A stretch of DNA of 64,000 bases from Conchocele bisecta (Eukaryota; Mollusca; Bivalvia; Lucinida; Thyasiridae). The position numbers were made by a program, and so were the translations under genes. The notes under the pieces are model-generated. The model worked only from the letters and a program-made list of their open reading frames with translations, was not told where the DNA came from and searched no databases. How positions within the stretch are numbered: position 1 is the stretch's first letter; every line of letters begins with the position of its first letter. Location: positions 55,389,131-55,453,130 of the forward strand of contig CM055268.1 of NCBI GenBank assembly GCA_029237695.1, written 5' to 3'. This document shows positions 1-10,863 of the stretch, in pieces.

Positions 1-694
1 TTAGAGAGGTTCCACAGTATGGCATGTACAGGATGTTTGCATGTGTTATATTACATGTACATGAACTTCATTGGTCAAATGGTGGGTACGTCACGTTTTA
101 TCTTTGCGGGTCACACGTGACTGACATACGACACCATCACCGTTAGTATGTGTATACACAACCGCCTGCGTTAATCTTGCACAGATTATCAATCTTTCTG
201 GACCTCTATTAGGCTATAGGCGAATTCTAAAAAGCCCACCTAAATTTTGAGTTCTAAAAAGCCCACCTAAATTTTGAGTTCGTAGGGCTGGCGGGGTGGA
301 AACGGTTTTATTGTAGTTTCCTATGGAACAATATGTTCTTAATATTTCCAGCTCGATGCCAACTCGCAATCAGGTAATTTGATTTCTGAGCCTGAGCCGT
401 AACACAGATCAGGTTCAGCCAATCAAGCTGCTTGATTTCAAGTACAACATTTCGGTATTTTGGAATACAGAAATTGGGAAATAGTGGCTCCGTCGGTAAT
501 GTACAGTAAGCGCAATTTGATCACGGGGTACACTGGTCATAAATTCAATAAGCCATTCACAGCCACATTTGTTGCATTTCCGATCGGTGGTGCATAGGCT
601 TGGGACGACAATGGATATAGAGAATAGTAGGTTAGTGCCGTGAATGGGAAAACATATCCGGCAAGGCTCAATAATTTCTTTATTTCTCATCAGA

Positions 695-763
695 AGTATA
701 TGTTGTGACCACTCATTTGAACCGTCTCGCCGAGACGGTTCAAATGGGTGGTCACAACATATA
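695..763. repeat. Palindromic MITE, family C
   Basis: A near-perfect inverted repeat of about 69 bp with the core TTTGAACCGTCTCG/CGAGACGGTTCAAA and ends GTATATGTTGTGACC. Other copies are at 32205-32273 and twice inside the nested palindrome at 18571-19031. There is no coding capacity. It is probably a non-autonomous DNA element or its remnant. Confidence 0.7.
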
Positions 764-790
764 TTTTTGTTCAGAAATAAGGAAAATAGA

Positions 791-945
791 TAGAGAATAG
801 TAGGTTAGTGCCGTGAATGGGAAGAAATATCTGGCAAGGCTTAGGACACGGGATGGGCGAGGCTCTGCCGAGCACATCCCGTTTCGGTGCCGCGCCAGAT
901 AGTTTGTCCCGTTCACGGTACTAACCTACTATTCTATTTATCCCT
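791..945. repeat. Palindromic MITE, family G
   Basis: An inverted repeat of about 155 bp whose arms start TAGAATAGTAGGTTAGTGCC and meet at a GC-rich centre near 860-885. A second full copy is at 17240-17388 and a half copy at 603-670. It is non-coding. Confidence 0.65.
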
Positions 946-1305
946 TCAACACCTACAAATGGCGTAAAATTCAAAAATTGTATTGACTGGATATCAAAAA
1001 TGTTTCACGGCACCGTGTTTCACGGAACATACGTACTGTGTTGACGGGATAAAATATAATTACGTGCTGTTTTACTGATTGTTCCAAGGCAACACAATTG
1101 TCGTCATGACTCCTTACAAGTGATATTAAGTGTAGTTGTTATCCCGAGATTGATATTTTCACTTGGAAGTTTTCATTGCATGTTTTCTAAATTGATTTCC
1201 CCGTACATGTATATTCCAGAGTGTGTTTCGCTAATCGTGGCGTGCATGTTTCCGTCTCATTGCATTCTTCATGGCCATCGCTAAAAATAAAATAACAAAT
1301 CACTA

Positions 1306-1373
1306 CAGTAAAACCTCTCTAAATCGGACACCCTGGGAGCTCCCAGGGTGTCCGGTTTAGAGATGTTTCACTG
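1306..1373. mobile_element. Pogo/Tc1-like MITE, family A
   Basis: A hairpin element of 68 bp beginning CAGT(G/A)(G/A)AACCTCTCTAAA and ending in its complement, flanked by TA on both sides (1304-1305, 1374-1375). CAGT-type ends and a TA duplication are typical of the Tc1/mariner/pogo superfamily. Further copies, all about 68 bp, lie at 6195-6262, 14982-15049, 25936-26003, 27619-27687, 28071-28139, 28868-28936, 33414-33481 and 35175-35243. Single arms are seen at 1-18, 6160-6180, 27475-27490, 28265-28290 and 35030-35055. Confidence 0.75.
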
Positions 1374-1448
1374 TAATTCGCGTGACGAATAGCTTTTTGT
1401 ACTGAATTGCCTCGATTGTTTTCTACCAGGAAATAAGACTTAATAGGG

Positions 1449-1683
1449 AGTGTTCCAGACTTCAGTTGCAGCCACAGGTGGAAGACTCGGACCTACGACA
1501 CCAAAAAAATGCCTATTAAAAAAAAAATCCCATTACCCCACCCACTTGGTCTCATACATTACCATCTTATATAAATAGAAGATGGTAATGTACGAGACCA
1601 AGTGGGTGGGGTAATGGGATTTTTTTAATAGGCATTTTTTTGGTGTCATAGGTCCGAGTCTTCCACCTGTGGTTGCAGCACGT
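1449..1683. repeat. Long palindrome with about 100-bp arms
   Basis: The left arm (CACAGGTGGAAGACTCGG onward) is repeated in inverse orientation at about 1575-1683. A short spacer at about 1563-1578 lies between the arms. The arms differ only by a few bases and A/T-run lengths. The small open frames inside it are mirror images of each other and are not credible genes. Confidence 0.7.
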
Positions 1684-1794
1684 TATGCAGTTACAAAAAA
1701 TAAAGTAGAGCGCAGTAGATGGCGCGTCGTCGCAATATACGCACTTTTCCAAAATGTTAAATCGAAAAGGGGGATATAGACCATGGATAGTAGT

Positions 1795-2070
1795 CTATTT
1801 CATCAAGGTTGCAAAGTATACTTATCTAGCAAAGTATACTTTGAGGGAGTAATCATTTACTTTTTCCGAAATGCATTGTTTCATATAGAACTAACGACTG
1901 CATATATTTGATGATTAAAAGTATGCAGAATTATTATACTGAATTTATTACATTATCACAGCCAGAATGGCTGTGATAATGTAATAAATTCAGTATAATA
2001 AAAATTAACACATTTCTCCCTCAAAGTATACTTTGCTAGATAAGTATACTTTGCAATGTTGGTGAAATAG
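1795..2070. repeat. Imperfect palindrome with GCAAAGTATAC arms
   Basis: The arms contain GCAAAGTATACTTATCTAGC and a central perfect hairpin around 1935-2000 (ATTACATTATCACAGCC and complement). The left arm carries an extra segment of about 80 bp at 1850-1925. It is probably a foldback MITE with an insertion or a deleted counter-arm. Confidence 0.6.
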
Positions 2071-2564
2071 GCTACAGGGGTCGAATCAAAAATCAATTTT
2101 GTTCTTTGCATCTGCACACCATACGAAAGGCACGCACCAAGATTCAAGTCCCTGGCTATTACAGTTAAAAAGTTTTACTTCTAACGAGGCAAAATTATGA
2201 AAGTTTAAGTCGAAAATGAGGAGATAATCCATGCCCGGGGGTCGGAATTCACTTTGCTGATCTACACACCATAAGGAAGACACACATCAAGTTTCAAGTT
2301 CCTATCTATTATGTTTAAACAGTTTTACTTCTTACAAGAAACGTGACGGACGGACGTACTGAGAATTTATGTCCAAAAGGGGAGATAATCCATGTCCCAA
2401 GGGTCGGATTTAAAATTGAAATTCATTTCCAGTATGTACCTGTCGTTATAAAGAACATATATACCAAGTATCATTAAGCTCCATCAGGAGCGTCGGAACA
2501 GGTCCGGCAGATCCGGCAACTGCCGGACCAATACTTGTGAAAAAAATATGTTTTTATTGAAATA

Positions 2565-5425
2565 TTCGGAATTCATATACTTGTATACCAAATGAATTTA
2601 ATCCTCTACTTTCAGACGTACATTGTGCTATTTCATTTGATTTCAATATCTCGAGTAATCCAACTTTAGCACACAACGGTAGGCTGGAACACATATTGCG
2701 AAATTGGAATCCTAATAAAATCCACGAATTTGTAAATAATATCGATGAACATGTAATCCAGAGTTTACACACGGAACTAGACACAATATTAGTCAATGAA
2801 CGCTCTAGTAGTACACACGACCAGGCTGTACCAGACAGCACGGGCAGCACGGGCAGCGCTACGGTCGACCAATCATCGTTTGATAATTTTGTGTCGCATA
2901 TAGGTCATTTGTTTACACAGACCGCATACAGAACGTTTGGCCAGGCGCGTCACGGCCAGGTGCGTCGTAAAAATAACATAAACAGACCGTGGTTTGGAAA
3001 TGAGTGTAGTATAAATAGGAGATGTTTTATGCAGGCTAAAAATGCATATCATTTTCATAAAACGGCACACAATAAAACGATTTTACATCGTGCGAGTAAA
3101 ATATATAAGAAAACAATTACTACGCATGCGAACAACTATAAACATAAATACGGTGCACGAATACGACAAATGCAAAAGTCAAGACCTAAAGACTTTTGGA
3201 AGCTTTTAAACGGCGTCCATAACACCGAACATATCACTTGCATTCATGTTAATCAATTTTATAACTACTTTAAAGACATGAATGCCATTGATCATATTAA
3301 TGAACAACATATTATTGATGCTGCAGCAGATATAAATTTACCGAATAATGAAGACATTAACACGCCTATATCAGCAAATGAGATACTCTCAGCGATTTCC
3401 AAACTGTCAAACAACAAGGCTGGTTCTCGCGATTCTATACTTAACGAATATATTTCAAACACTAAACACATAATGTTGAGTCTCTACGTGAAACTGTTTA
3501 ATCATGTTTTTGAAAGTGGAATTGTACCAAATGATTGGCTCGAAGGTCATATAATACCAATTTATAAGCATAAGGGCTCAAGGCATGACCCTGACAATTA
3601 TAGGGCAATAACAATAGTTAGCTGTCTTGGTAAAGTATTAGGTTGACAACATATGCTGAACAGAATGGGCTTATAACTGAGGCACAGGCTGGTTTTCGGA
3701 AAGGATATAGTACGGCTGATAACATTTTTACTTTACATGCAATTATAGAAATACTATTTAGTAAAAGGCAACCTCTTGTCTGCTCATTTATTGATTTTAG
3801 GAAAGCTTTTGATACTGTATGGAGAAATGGCCTCTGGTATAAGCTGTTGCTGTCCCGCATAAACGGGAAATGTTTAAACATAATTAAAAACATGTATAAA
3901 TGTATTAAATCTTGTGTTAAAGTAGGAAATGACTTTTCAGAATACTTCCCATGCATGGTGGGTGTCAGGCAGGGTGAAAATATGTCACCATTTTTGTTTG
4001 CCATGTTTTTGAACGACCTTGAAGATTTTCTCAATGTATGCGGTATTGTAGATTTACAATCGGTTACATCTGACATGTTTCAACATCTAGATATATATGT
4101 TAAACTATTCTTGTTATTATACGCTGACGACACTATTCTCATGTCTGAGACAGAAACTGGCCTACAAGATGCTCTAAATTATTTTCATCAATACTGTATT
4201 CAGTGGAAATTGGAAGTAAACGCATCAAAAACCAAAATTATGATTTTCAAAAAACGTAAATCATCAAAAAAGATAGCCTTTACATATAACGATAACACAA
4301 TTGAAATTGTAGACCACTTTACATATTTGGGAAATGTTTTTTCACAAAACGGAACTTTTCATAAGACTAAGAAACATTTGATTGACCAAGCATCCAAAGC
4401 TCTTTTCGGCCTACAGTGTATTTAGAAAGATTAACAACTTGTCAACTCCAGTAGACTGTCAGCTTAAGTTATTTGATCAATGTATCACTCCAATTCTCTG
4501 TTATGCCTGTGAAATCTGGGGATTTGAAAACATTTCGGCTATAGAAACAATTCATTTGAAATTTTGTAAAACTGTTTTGGGGGTAAAGAAATCCACACCA
4601 AATTTCATGGTTTATGGAGAACTCGGCAAATTTACGCTTATTATTGACATTAAATGTAGAATTATTTCGTTTTGGGCAAAATTAGTTTCAGGGAAGCAGA
4701 GTAAATTATTGTTTCTTATGTATAAGTTATTATATACACAACATGAAGCAAATGTGACTCATTTCCGATGGATTCAGAATGTTAAATCTATTTTAACTGA
4801 AATTGGAGTTCCTGGCGTATGGCTTAACCAGAACGATGTTAATGCTATCTGGCTGAGCCACTACGCCAGGACTCAGCTTCAGAACCAGTCTATTCAGTCA
4901 TGGCTCACCAGCATCGATTCATCTTCACGTGGAATTACGTATAGAATTTTTAAAACAGAGTTTGGATTAGAAACATATTTATTTAATCTCACGGAAAGGT
5001 TAAGAAAAACATTGACCAGATTTCGAACTTGTAATCATAGACTGGCGGTCGAAACTGGTAGATGGACAGGTGTGCCGAGAGCAAGCAGGGTCTGCAACAA
5101 ATGTGGCGCTGGTGCTCTCGGTGACGAGTTTCATTTCCTTTTCGAGTGCCGCTTCTATGATGAAGTTCGAAAACGGTATATCAAGCCATTTTATTTTAGA
5201 AGACCAAATATTTTAAAATTCGCACAGCTATTTGAGAAAAAATCTGGAAAGCAATTAAGAAATTTAGCTATTTTTCTAAGAAATGCTTTATGGTTATAAT
5301 GACTAGTGAGCTTATACATATGCATTTTGTATTTTTACCCATCGTTGTATTATGTAATCTATTGTATACCTCGTGTGTCACGTATGTGGCTTAGAGTGAA
5401 TAAAATGTATTGTATTGTATTGTAT
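2565..5425 (+). mobile_element. 5'-truncated non-LTR retrotransposon (LINE)
   Basis: The insertion begins inside the end of an APE-type endonuclease domain (in-frame LLSDVHCAISF near 2600-2640). It runs through linker, reverse transcriptase and a C-terminal zinc-knuckle region, and ends in a (TGTAT)n tail at 5406-5425, preceded by AATAAAA at about 5400. The 5' truncation plus 3' microsatellite tail fits target-primed reverse transcription. It lies in the same orientation as the GPCR, inside its intron. The clade is not certain from reading alone. The endonuclease fragment at 38.06 kb looks like a related element. Confidence 0.85.
2574..5299 (+). pseudogene. LINE ORF2: endonuclease tail, reverse transcriptase, CCHC-like finger
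   Basis: The ORF2-like polyprotein copies LINE RNA into DNA at a nicked target. Visible parts in order: endonuclease C-terminus (about 2580-2640); basic linker; RT fingers with HDPDNYRAI (about 3590-3610); RT domain with QAGFRKGYSTADN (3685-3725), DFRKAFDTVW (about 3793-3822), GVRQGENMSPFLF (3961-4000) and the catalytic YADD (about 4120-4131); then thumb and a C-terminal region with CNKCGAGALGDEFHFLFEC (about 5095-5150), a zf-RVT-type motif. It is broken at about 3640, where roughly 25 bases seem deleted just after the GKV residues, and by a one-base shift at about 4400-4420. The stop is at 5297-5299. It is therefore an inactive copy. Confidence 0.85.
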
Positions 5426-5538
5426 AAATAATAATGTCAGGAATGTTAATATTTTTTCTGCAATGTTTCTCATTTCTCATAAAGGTGTATATTGTTTAGC
5501 ACCACTATAGGAATATGCCTGAAAGACAAATAATGAAA

Positions 5539-5884
5539 TATAATTCCAGCACAAAAATATTTACACATTTGATTGGCCCGTAGCAAGTCTCTGTCCAAAA
5601 TTTATATCCCAGTGAACTCCCACGTCTAACTACTTTCCGTAACCGTGAGGCACAGTTAAAATAATTCTTAAGAAAACGGAAAATAAACACATTTTCTTGA
5701 TGAATTTATTTCAAATGCTGGAATTATAAGGAATGAATGGCCTTTCCGTGGAATTTATCGGGGATATAAACTTGGAAAAGTCACGGGAATACTGGAAGAA
5801 GGCCGGAAGGCCTCGTCCAGTATTCCCGCGATTTTTCCAAGTTTATACCCCGAAAAATTCCAAACAAAGGCCATTCATTCCTAT
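5539..5884. mobile_element. Foldback MITE, family F
   Basis: An element of about 345 bp with ends TATAATTCCAGC and CATTCATTCCTATA. Half of it is a palindrome (GGAATTTATCGGGGTATAAAC arms around AAGGCCGGAAGGCC); the other half is a unique sequence of about 180 bp. Copies: 6417-6722, 10516-10863 and 36284-36629, in both orientations. Small ORFs inside are not conserved between copies, so it is treated as non-autonomous. Confidence 0.7.
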
Positions 5885-6194
5885 AGTAATAATCAATTGA
5901 TCCATGAAAACGTTCATAAAACAAAATAAGCATACATAAATGCAAACTGAATCACCTTTAGCACATTCAACATTTTGCAGAGTTCAAATTCAGCCACTCA
6001 ACATACAACATTTTGTCACATGACTAAATACCACGTTTTTCATTGAACTATCAAGTTACGAATTTGACACAATGTGAATTCGCAACTTTGGATTCCCACC
6101 ATGTTAAAATATCAGTTTTTGGTAAATAAATAAGATGACATGTGTTTTCTTGGTGTCCAGTTTAAAGAGGTTCCACTGTACATATAACCACATA

Positions 6195-6262
6195 CATTGA
6201 AACCTCTCTAAACCGGACACCGTGCGGGTCCCCAGGGTGTCCGGCTTAGAGTGGTTTCACTG
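6195..6262. mobile_element. Pogo/Tc1-like MITE, family A
   Basis: A 68-bp hairpin with CCTCTCTAAACCGGACACC arms, flanked by TA (6193-6194 and 6263-6264). Same family as 1306-1373. Confidence 0.75.
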
Positions 6263-6416
6263 TAAATCAAGCATTTGATCATTCTGAGCCATCGTTGTGT
6301 ACTATGCATATCACGAACAAACATTATCAGACAGATATATGACCAAGAAATTCATCAACAATAAGATCACATGTGTTTTCTTGGTGTCCAGTTTAGAGAG
6401 TTTCCACTGTATATAT

Positions 6417-6722
6417 TATAGGAATGAATGGCCTTAGTTGTGGAAGGCCTCGTCCTGTATTTCCGCGACTTTTCCAACTTTATATCCCCGATAAATTCCA
6501 CAAAAATGCCATTCATTCCTTATAATTCCAGCATTTGAAATAAATTCATCAAGAAAATGTATTTATTTTCCGTTTTCTTAAGAATTATTTTAACTGCACC
6601 TGACGGTTACGGAAATTTAGTTCGGCATGGGAGTTTACTGGGATATAAATTTCGGACAGAGACTTGCTACGGATCAATCAAATGTTAGGGAATTGAGTAA
6701 ATATTTGTGTGCTGGAATTATA
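6417..6722. mobile_element. Foldback MITE, family F (deleted centre)
   Basis: Inverse orientation to the copy at 5539-5884. The first palindrome arm is shortened (about 40 bases of the left arm are missing), leaving about 306 bp. It sits only 70 bases upstream of the first GPCR exon in this window. Confidence 0.65.
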
Positions 6723-6793
6723 ACAACATAACCGATCCATTGAAGAAACTGCCCCATATGTGTTGTATATAGTGTTCGGGTTCTATATTTCAG

Positions 6794-6920
6794 AATCACG
6801 GCAATCTATGATTACAGGGGAGCAGCTGGACAGCCGGAAGAAAGCCGCCAAAATGTTGGTCGTCGTCGTCTTCGTCTTTGGCCTGTGTTTCATGCCTGTA
6901 CATCTCCTGAACATATTAAG
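6794..6920 (+). CDS. GPCR exon encoding transmembrane helix 6
   Basis: An internal coding exon of 127 bp. The acceptor TATATTTCAG ends at 6793 and the donor AAG/GTATAC starts at 6921. Entry phase is 1 and exit phase is 2, so its end (AG) joins the next exon (A) to form Arg. It encodes the end of intracellular loop 3 (basic SRKKAAK) and TM6 (about 20 hydrophobic residues, FVFGLCFMPVHLL). CFMP occupies the place of the CWxP toggle of class A receptors. The LLNILRYTG junction and overall pattern most resemble orexin/allatotropin-type neuropeptide receptors; the exact ligand is not certain. Upstream exons (TM1-5) are outside the window. Confidence 0.85.
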
Positions 6921-6967
6921 GTATACATGCACATGCGAACACCTGTCGGCGTTAATCTTGCCATTAT

Positions 6968-7210
6968 ATGGGTGTGATTAGAGAAATGCGTGTACACAAC
7001 CGTCTGTCTTATCAACGTTTCTAAACATCTATTGGCACTGCCAACACGCAAGCAAGCAGCTGTTTGTCTGAGCCTGAGCTGTAATACAGCTCAGGCTCAG
7101 TCAATCAACCTGCTTGGTTTCGAGTATAATATTCAACGATTTTGAAAGAAAAGAAATTGACAATTATTGGCAAGATTAGCGAAGGCGGTTGTGTACACAC
7201 CCGTGTTCGT
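6968..7210. repeat. MITE-like inverted repeat with GTGTACACAACCG ends
   Basis: Starts GTGTACACAACCGTCTG and ends with the inverse GGCGGTTGTGTACAC. Inside is a perfect hairpin (TGAGCCTGAGCTG/CAGCTCAGGCTCA, about 7069-7101). Diverged relatives are at about 150-460 and 33120-33620, the latter interrupted by other repeats. Confidence 0.6.
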
Positions 7211-7359
7211 TAACTGACCTATATCCGGAGTTAGTTTGCCAACATATCATTCACATTTTAAGAATATATCTTATGTAGTTAATGGTCAGTCTCTCCTGCA
7301 TCCTGCGTCGTCGTCGGCGGCGGCGTCGTTGGAGTTGGTGTCGTCAACAATGTGGGACG

Positions 7360-8190
7360 TACATTTTTGACGTAGCTAATTTCCCACATCCCGTGATCCG
7401 TTAGTCGGATCATTACCAAATTTGGTGGCCTTAACCTTTGTGGGACGTACATTTTGGACGTAGCCAAATTTCCCATATGTCTTGATCCGTTAGTCGGATC
7501 ATTACCAAATGTCACCAATAGCTTTATCACATAGATGGCGGGCGACCTTAACCTTCACCATGGTGAACTTAACCTTTGTGTCAATAATGTTTTACATACG
7601 TCCAAATGTTGAATACTTCCTGATCCGTTAGTCGGATGGTTTACCAAATTTCACCAATAACTTCCTCACATTGAAGGCTATCCATCCAGTGTCTCATTCG
7701 GGTGACATTGACCTTCATGTCAATAAACTTGGACGTACATCCAACAGTTGAATATCTCTTGATCCGTTAGTCGGATCATCTCCAAACTTCATCAATATCT
7801 ACTTCACATTGATGGATATCTACAAGGGAAATTCGGATGACCTTTACCTTGGTGACGTTTATCTTGGTGTCAACAATTCTGGACATACGTCCAAATGTTG
7901 AATGTCTCAAATGTCATATCATTACCAAATTTAATAAATAGCTTCCTCACATTGATAGCTATCCATCCAGTGTCATTCCGGTGACATTGACTGTCACCTT
8001 GGTGACCTAGACTTTTGTGTAAATAATGTTTGAAGTACGTCCAAATGTTGAATATCTCCTTATCCGTTGGATCATTACCAAACTTCACCAATAGCTTTAT
8101 TCCTCACTTTGATGGCTATCCACCCAGTGTCAATTGTGTGACCATGACCTTGGTGACAGTGGCATTCGTATCAATCAATTTGGACTTCCT
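7360..8190. repeat. Diverged tandem repeat, about 90-145 bp units
   Basis: Five to six degenerate units share GATCCGTTAGTCGGATCA (perfect TCCGTTAGTCGGA at 7397, 7486, 7624 and 7763; degraded near 8053), ATTACCAAATTTCACCAATAG, and CC(T/A)TGACCTT-like stretches. It follows a GTCGTCGGCGGCGGCGTCG low-complexity patch. There is no coding signal. Confidence 0.65.
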
Positions 8191-8859
8191 CATATTTAGG
8201 CGAAGAGTATTGGGTTTGAGATCGGAAAAAAATAACCCAAAGCTGATTTTTTTCAGAAAATGACCAAAATATCATTTGTAATAACATATCAAAACTCCCC
8301 ATTAATCCCACTGCTGCTAAATCCATGAATCAAGATGGCGTCCAAAATGGCCGCCAAAATGACAAAAATCATAACTAGTGAAAACTCCACTAAGCCAATC
8401 AGGAAAACAATATGTCGAAACATACTGAATATAACTAACGAATCATAATAATCCAAATTGTGAAATGTAATACAATCAAAATGGCGTCCAAGATGGCCGC
8501 CAACATATCTTAACTCTCTAAACTGAGCAAACATGTGGAACATTTGGAACAACTATATTCAATTGTAATATCCGGGTTATTAGGAGACATTCCAACTACA
8601 CAATATATTTAATACATATTTTATATAGTATGTTATGGAAAATGATATTCAAGATGGCCACCAAATTGCGAGAAATGTCGCAAAATGATGTAAATTTGTA
8701 TATAAAATATATAACATTTACCGTAATTACAATATTTGAATGTATTATATGGGTCAGTTGGAGATATTTGAACTACACAATTAATGTATACATTATTTAT
8801 TATATTATGCAAAATGATATTCAAGATCGCCACCAAATTGTGAGAAATATCGAAAAATA

Positions 8860-10515
8860 ACTTACATCTATATACGGCAAATCAGCACAGGTAAATGAAA
8901 ATAAAATAATGTATTGTTATTTATGCTTCAAACATGTTTCAAATTGGCTGCAGTATTATCAAGCAGAGTTATGTTTGTAACTGCTAAACTAATTGGAATA
9001 ACCTGCTAAATTAGCAAAATTATCAGTAAGTTTTAAAATCACCAGTGGCATTATCTTCACGAAGCACCACATTGACATTATCGATCATATGTACCTTTGA
9101 TCTATATCAGTAGTTTAACCCAAAAATGATGGTACCTAGAAATCGAATACTTGTGAATAATTCATTTTTAAAAATCGATGTGTTTATGGAAGATGGGCAG
9201 CATAATAGTAAACTTTTGATACGTGAGGTGATAGCAGCACATATATTATATTATCAGTTGGTAGTTCCATTCGATTAAAAATAATTGATTGATCGAGTTT
9301 GAAATATCCAGTTATTATACAATACTGCACTCATTATGACTATATTTACCAAATCAACAATAATTTAACTGACATATACATGCAAGATTCACATTATAAT
9401 GTGACATTCCACGACATCCATTGACATCTGCAGGAACTGATATAAAATATGCATACCAGCACCATATTGTTCACATGCATACTATTCATATAACCATATA
9501 CAATTATCGATATGTATATCCTTTTGTCTAGAATGAATATTGAATCGATTCGATTCATACTGCTGATTTTGGAATATACTATGCCGTATTACATGTATCA
9601 GATGAGACATGTTTCAACTCGTTCTGGTATGCATACATATGACGTATTACTTTACGGTACACCAATGAGAAAAGAAAATTAGTGTAATTATTATGTAACA
9701 TTAAACTCATGTTTTGAACCGATAGCATGCTAGATAGATATATTGATTATTTCTGTCAAACGGGCTGTCAACAGCTATGGTCATTTTACCCCAACTTGGG
9801 TTAATCCTGTATTTGATCTGTAATGAGGAATCCCAAGCTCAGAACTGAATAGAATATCCGAATCTGGTCCTATGTGCTCAATGCACAAGAATCACTTAGT
9901 CCCAGCCCATACACGTAGTCGGAGAACGCTAATCTTACTACACCTACAATTGGGATAACCGTCTTCAACACTCACGTACAAGAATGCCAAATTATAACTG
10001 AGGGCCAAATCAGGGATATCACGATGACCCGCAATGCTATCATACCCGTCTCATGATCCCAGCCAACCACCAACAGGTTGTCAGTTAGTATCAACATGTT
10101 CCCGCGGACAGGATACTCTTTAAACGTCTGTTTTCAACATCAAATTTCAAGGCAATGAGATCTAGACAGTGTGTCACATACTTCCATATACATGAAAGTT
10201 CAGGCTTGTATGATTCTAAAAAGTGTGTACATGTACTTATATAATGTATTCATTGCCCTGCAATCCTTATACATTACACATAATATATACATTGCACCAT
10301 TGCAAACAATATATATCCCTGGTAACCACATGAGAAGGTCATGTTACCTAACCTTTGATTAGTAACATAGGTTATGTATTATAATTTGTCAAATATATAA
10401 ATATTAAAATATAAGATTTATAAATATAATACTATAAGCTGATACATTGAAGGTAGGAATACATGCATACACATATCGGCTGGCAGGCAAAGCGACACAT
10501 TGTTTCCTCACACAT
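8860..10515. other. AT-rich intron sequence, no feature recognised
   Basis: No coding, RNA or clear repeat structure was seen except a stretch at 9770-9850 (GTCAACAGCTATGGTCATTT then AATCCCAAGCTCAGAAC) that has a diverged relative at 30790-30890. Confidence 0.5.
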
Positions 10516-10863
10516 TATATGAATGAATGGCGTTTTGTGGAATTTATCGGGGTATAAACTTGGAAAAGTCGCGGGAATACTGGACGAAGGCGGAATGCCT
10601 CGTCCAGTATTCTCGCGACTTTTCCAAGTTTATATCCCAGATAAATTCCACAAAAAGGCCATTCATTCCTTATAATTCCAGGATTTGAAATAAATTCATC
10701 AAGAAAATGTGTTTATTTTCCGTTTTCTTAAGAATTATTTTAACTGCGCCTCACGGTTACGGAAGTAGTGGGAGTTTACTGGGATATAAATTTTGGACAG
10801 AGACTTGCTACGGGCCAATCAAATGTTAGGGAATTGTGTAAATATTGTTGTGCTGGAATTATA
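10516..10863. mobile_element. Foldback MITE, family F
   Basis: A full-length copy: palindrome around GGACGAAGGCGGAATGCCTCGTCC (10582-10606), then the unique half ending GCTGGAATTATA. Closely matches 36284-36629 in inverse orientation. Confidence 0.7.

Larger units (their letters stand above)
1..2564. other. Intronic repeat-rich DNA upstream of the LINE
   Basis: No gene is visible. Because the first GPCR exon in the window starts at 6794 and needs an upstream exon, this stretch is probably intron. It holds a 27-bp direct duplication (about 224-280, AAAAAGCCCACCTAAATTTT core), a partial MITE of the AGGTTAGTGCCGTGAATGG family (603-670), the hairpins listed separately, and a tandem pair of about 170-190 bp units at 2086-2460. 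Each of those units contains GGAGATAATCCATG followed by CCC and GGGTC. Related units recur at 35690-35870 and, more diverged, at 61930-62060. Confidence 0.6.
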
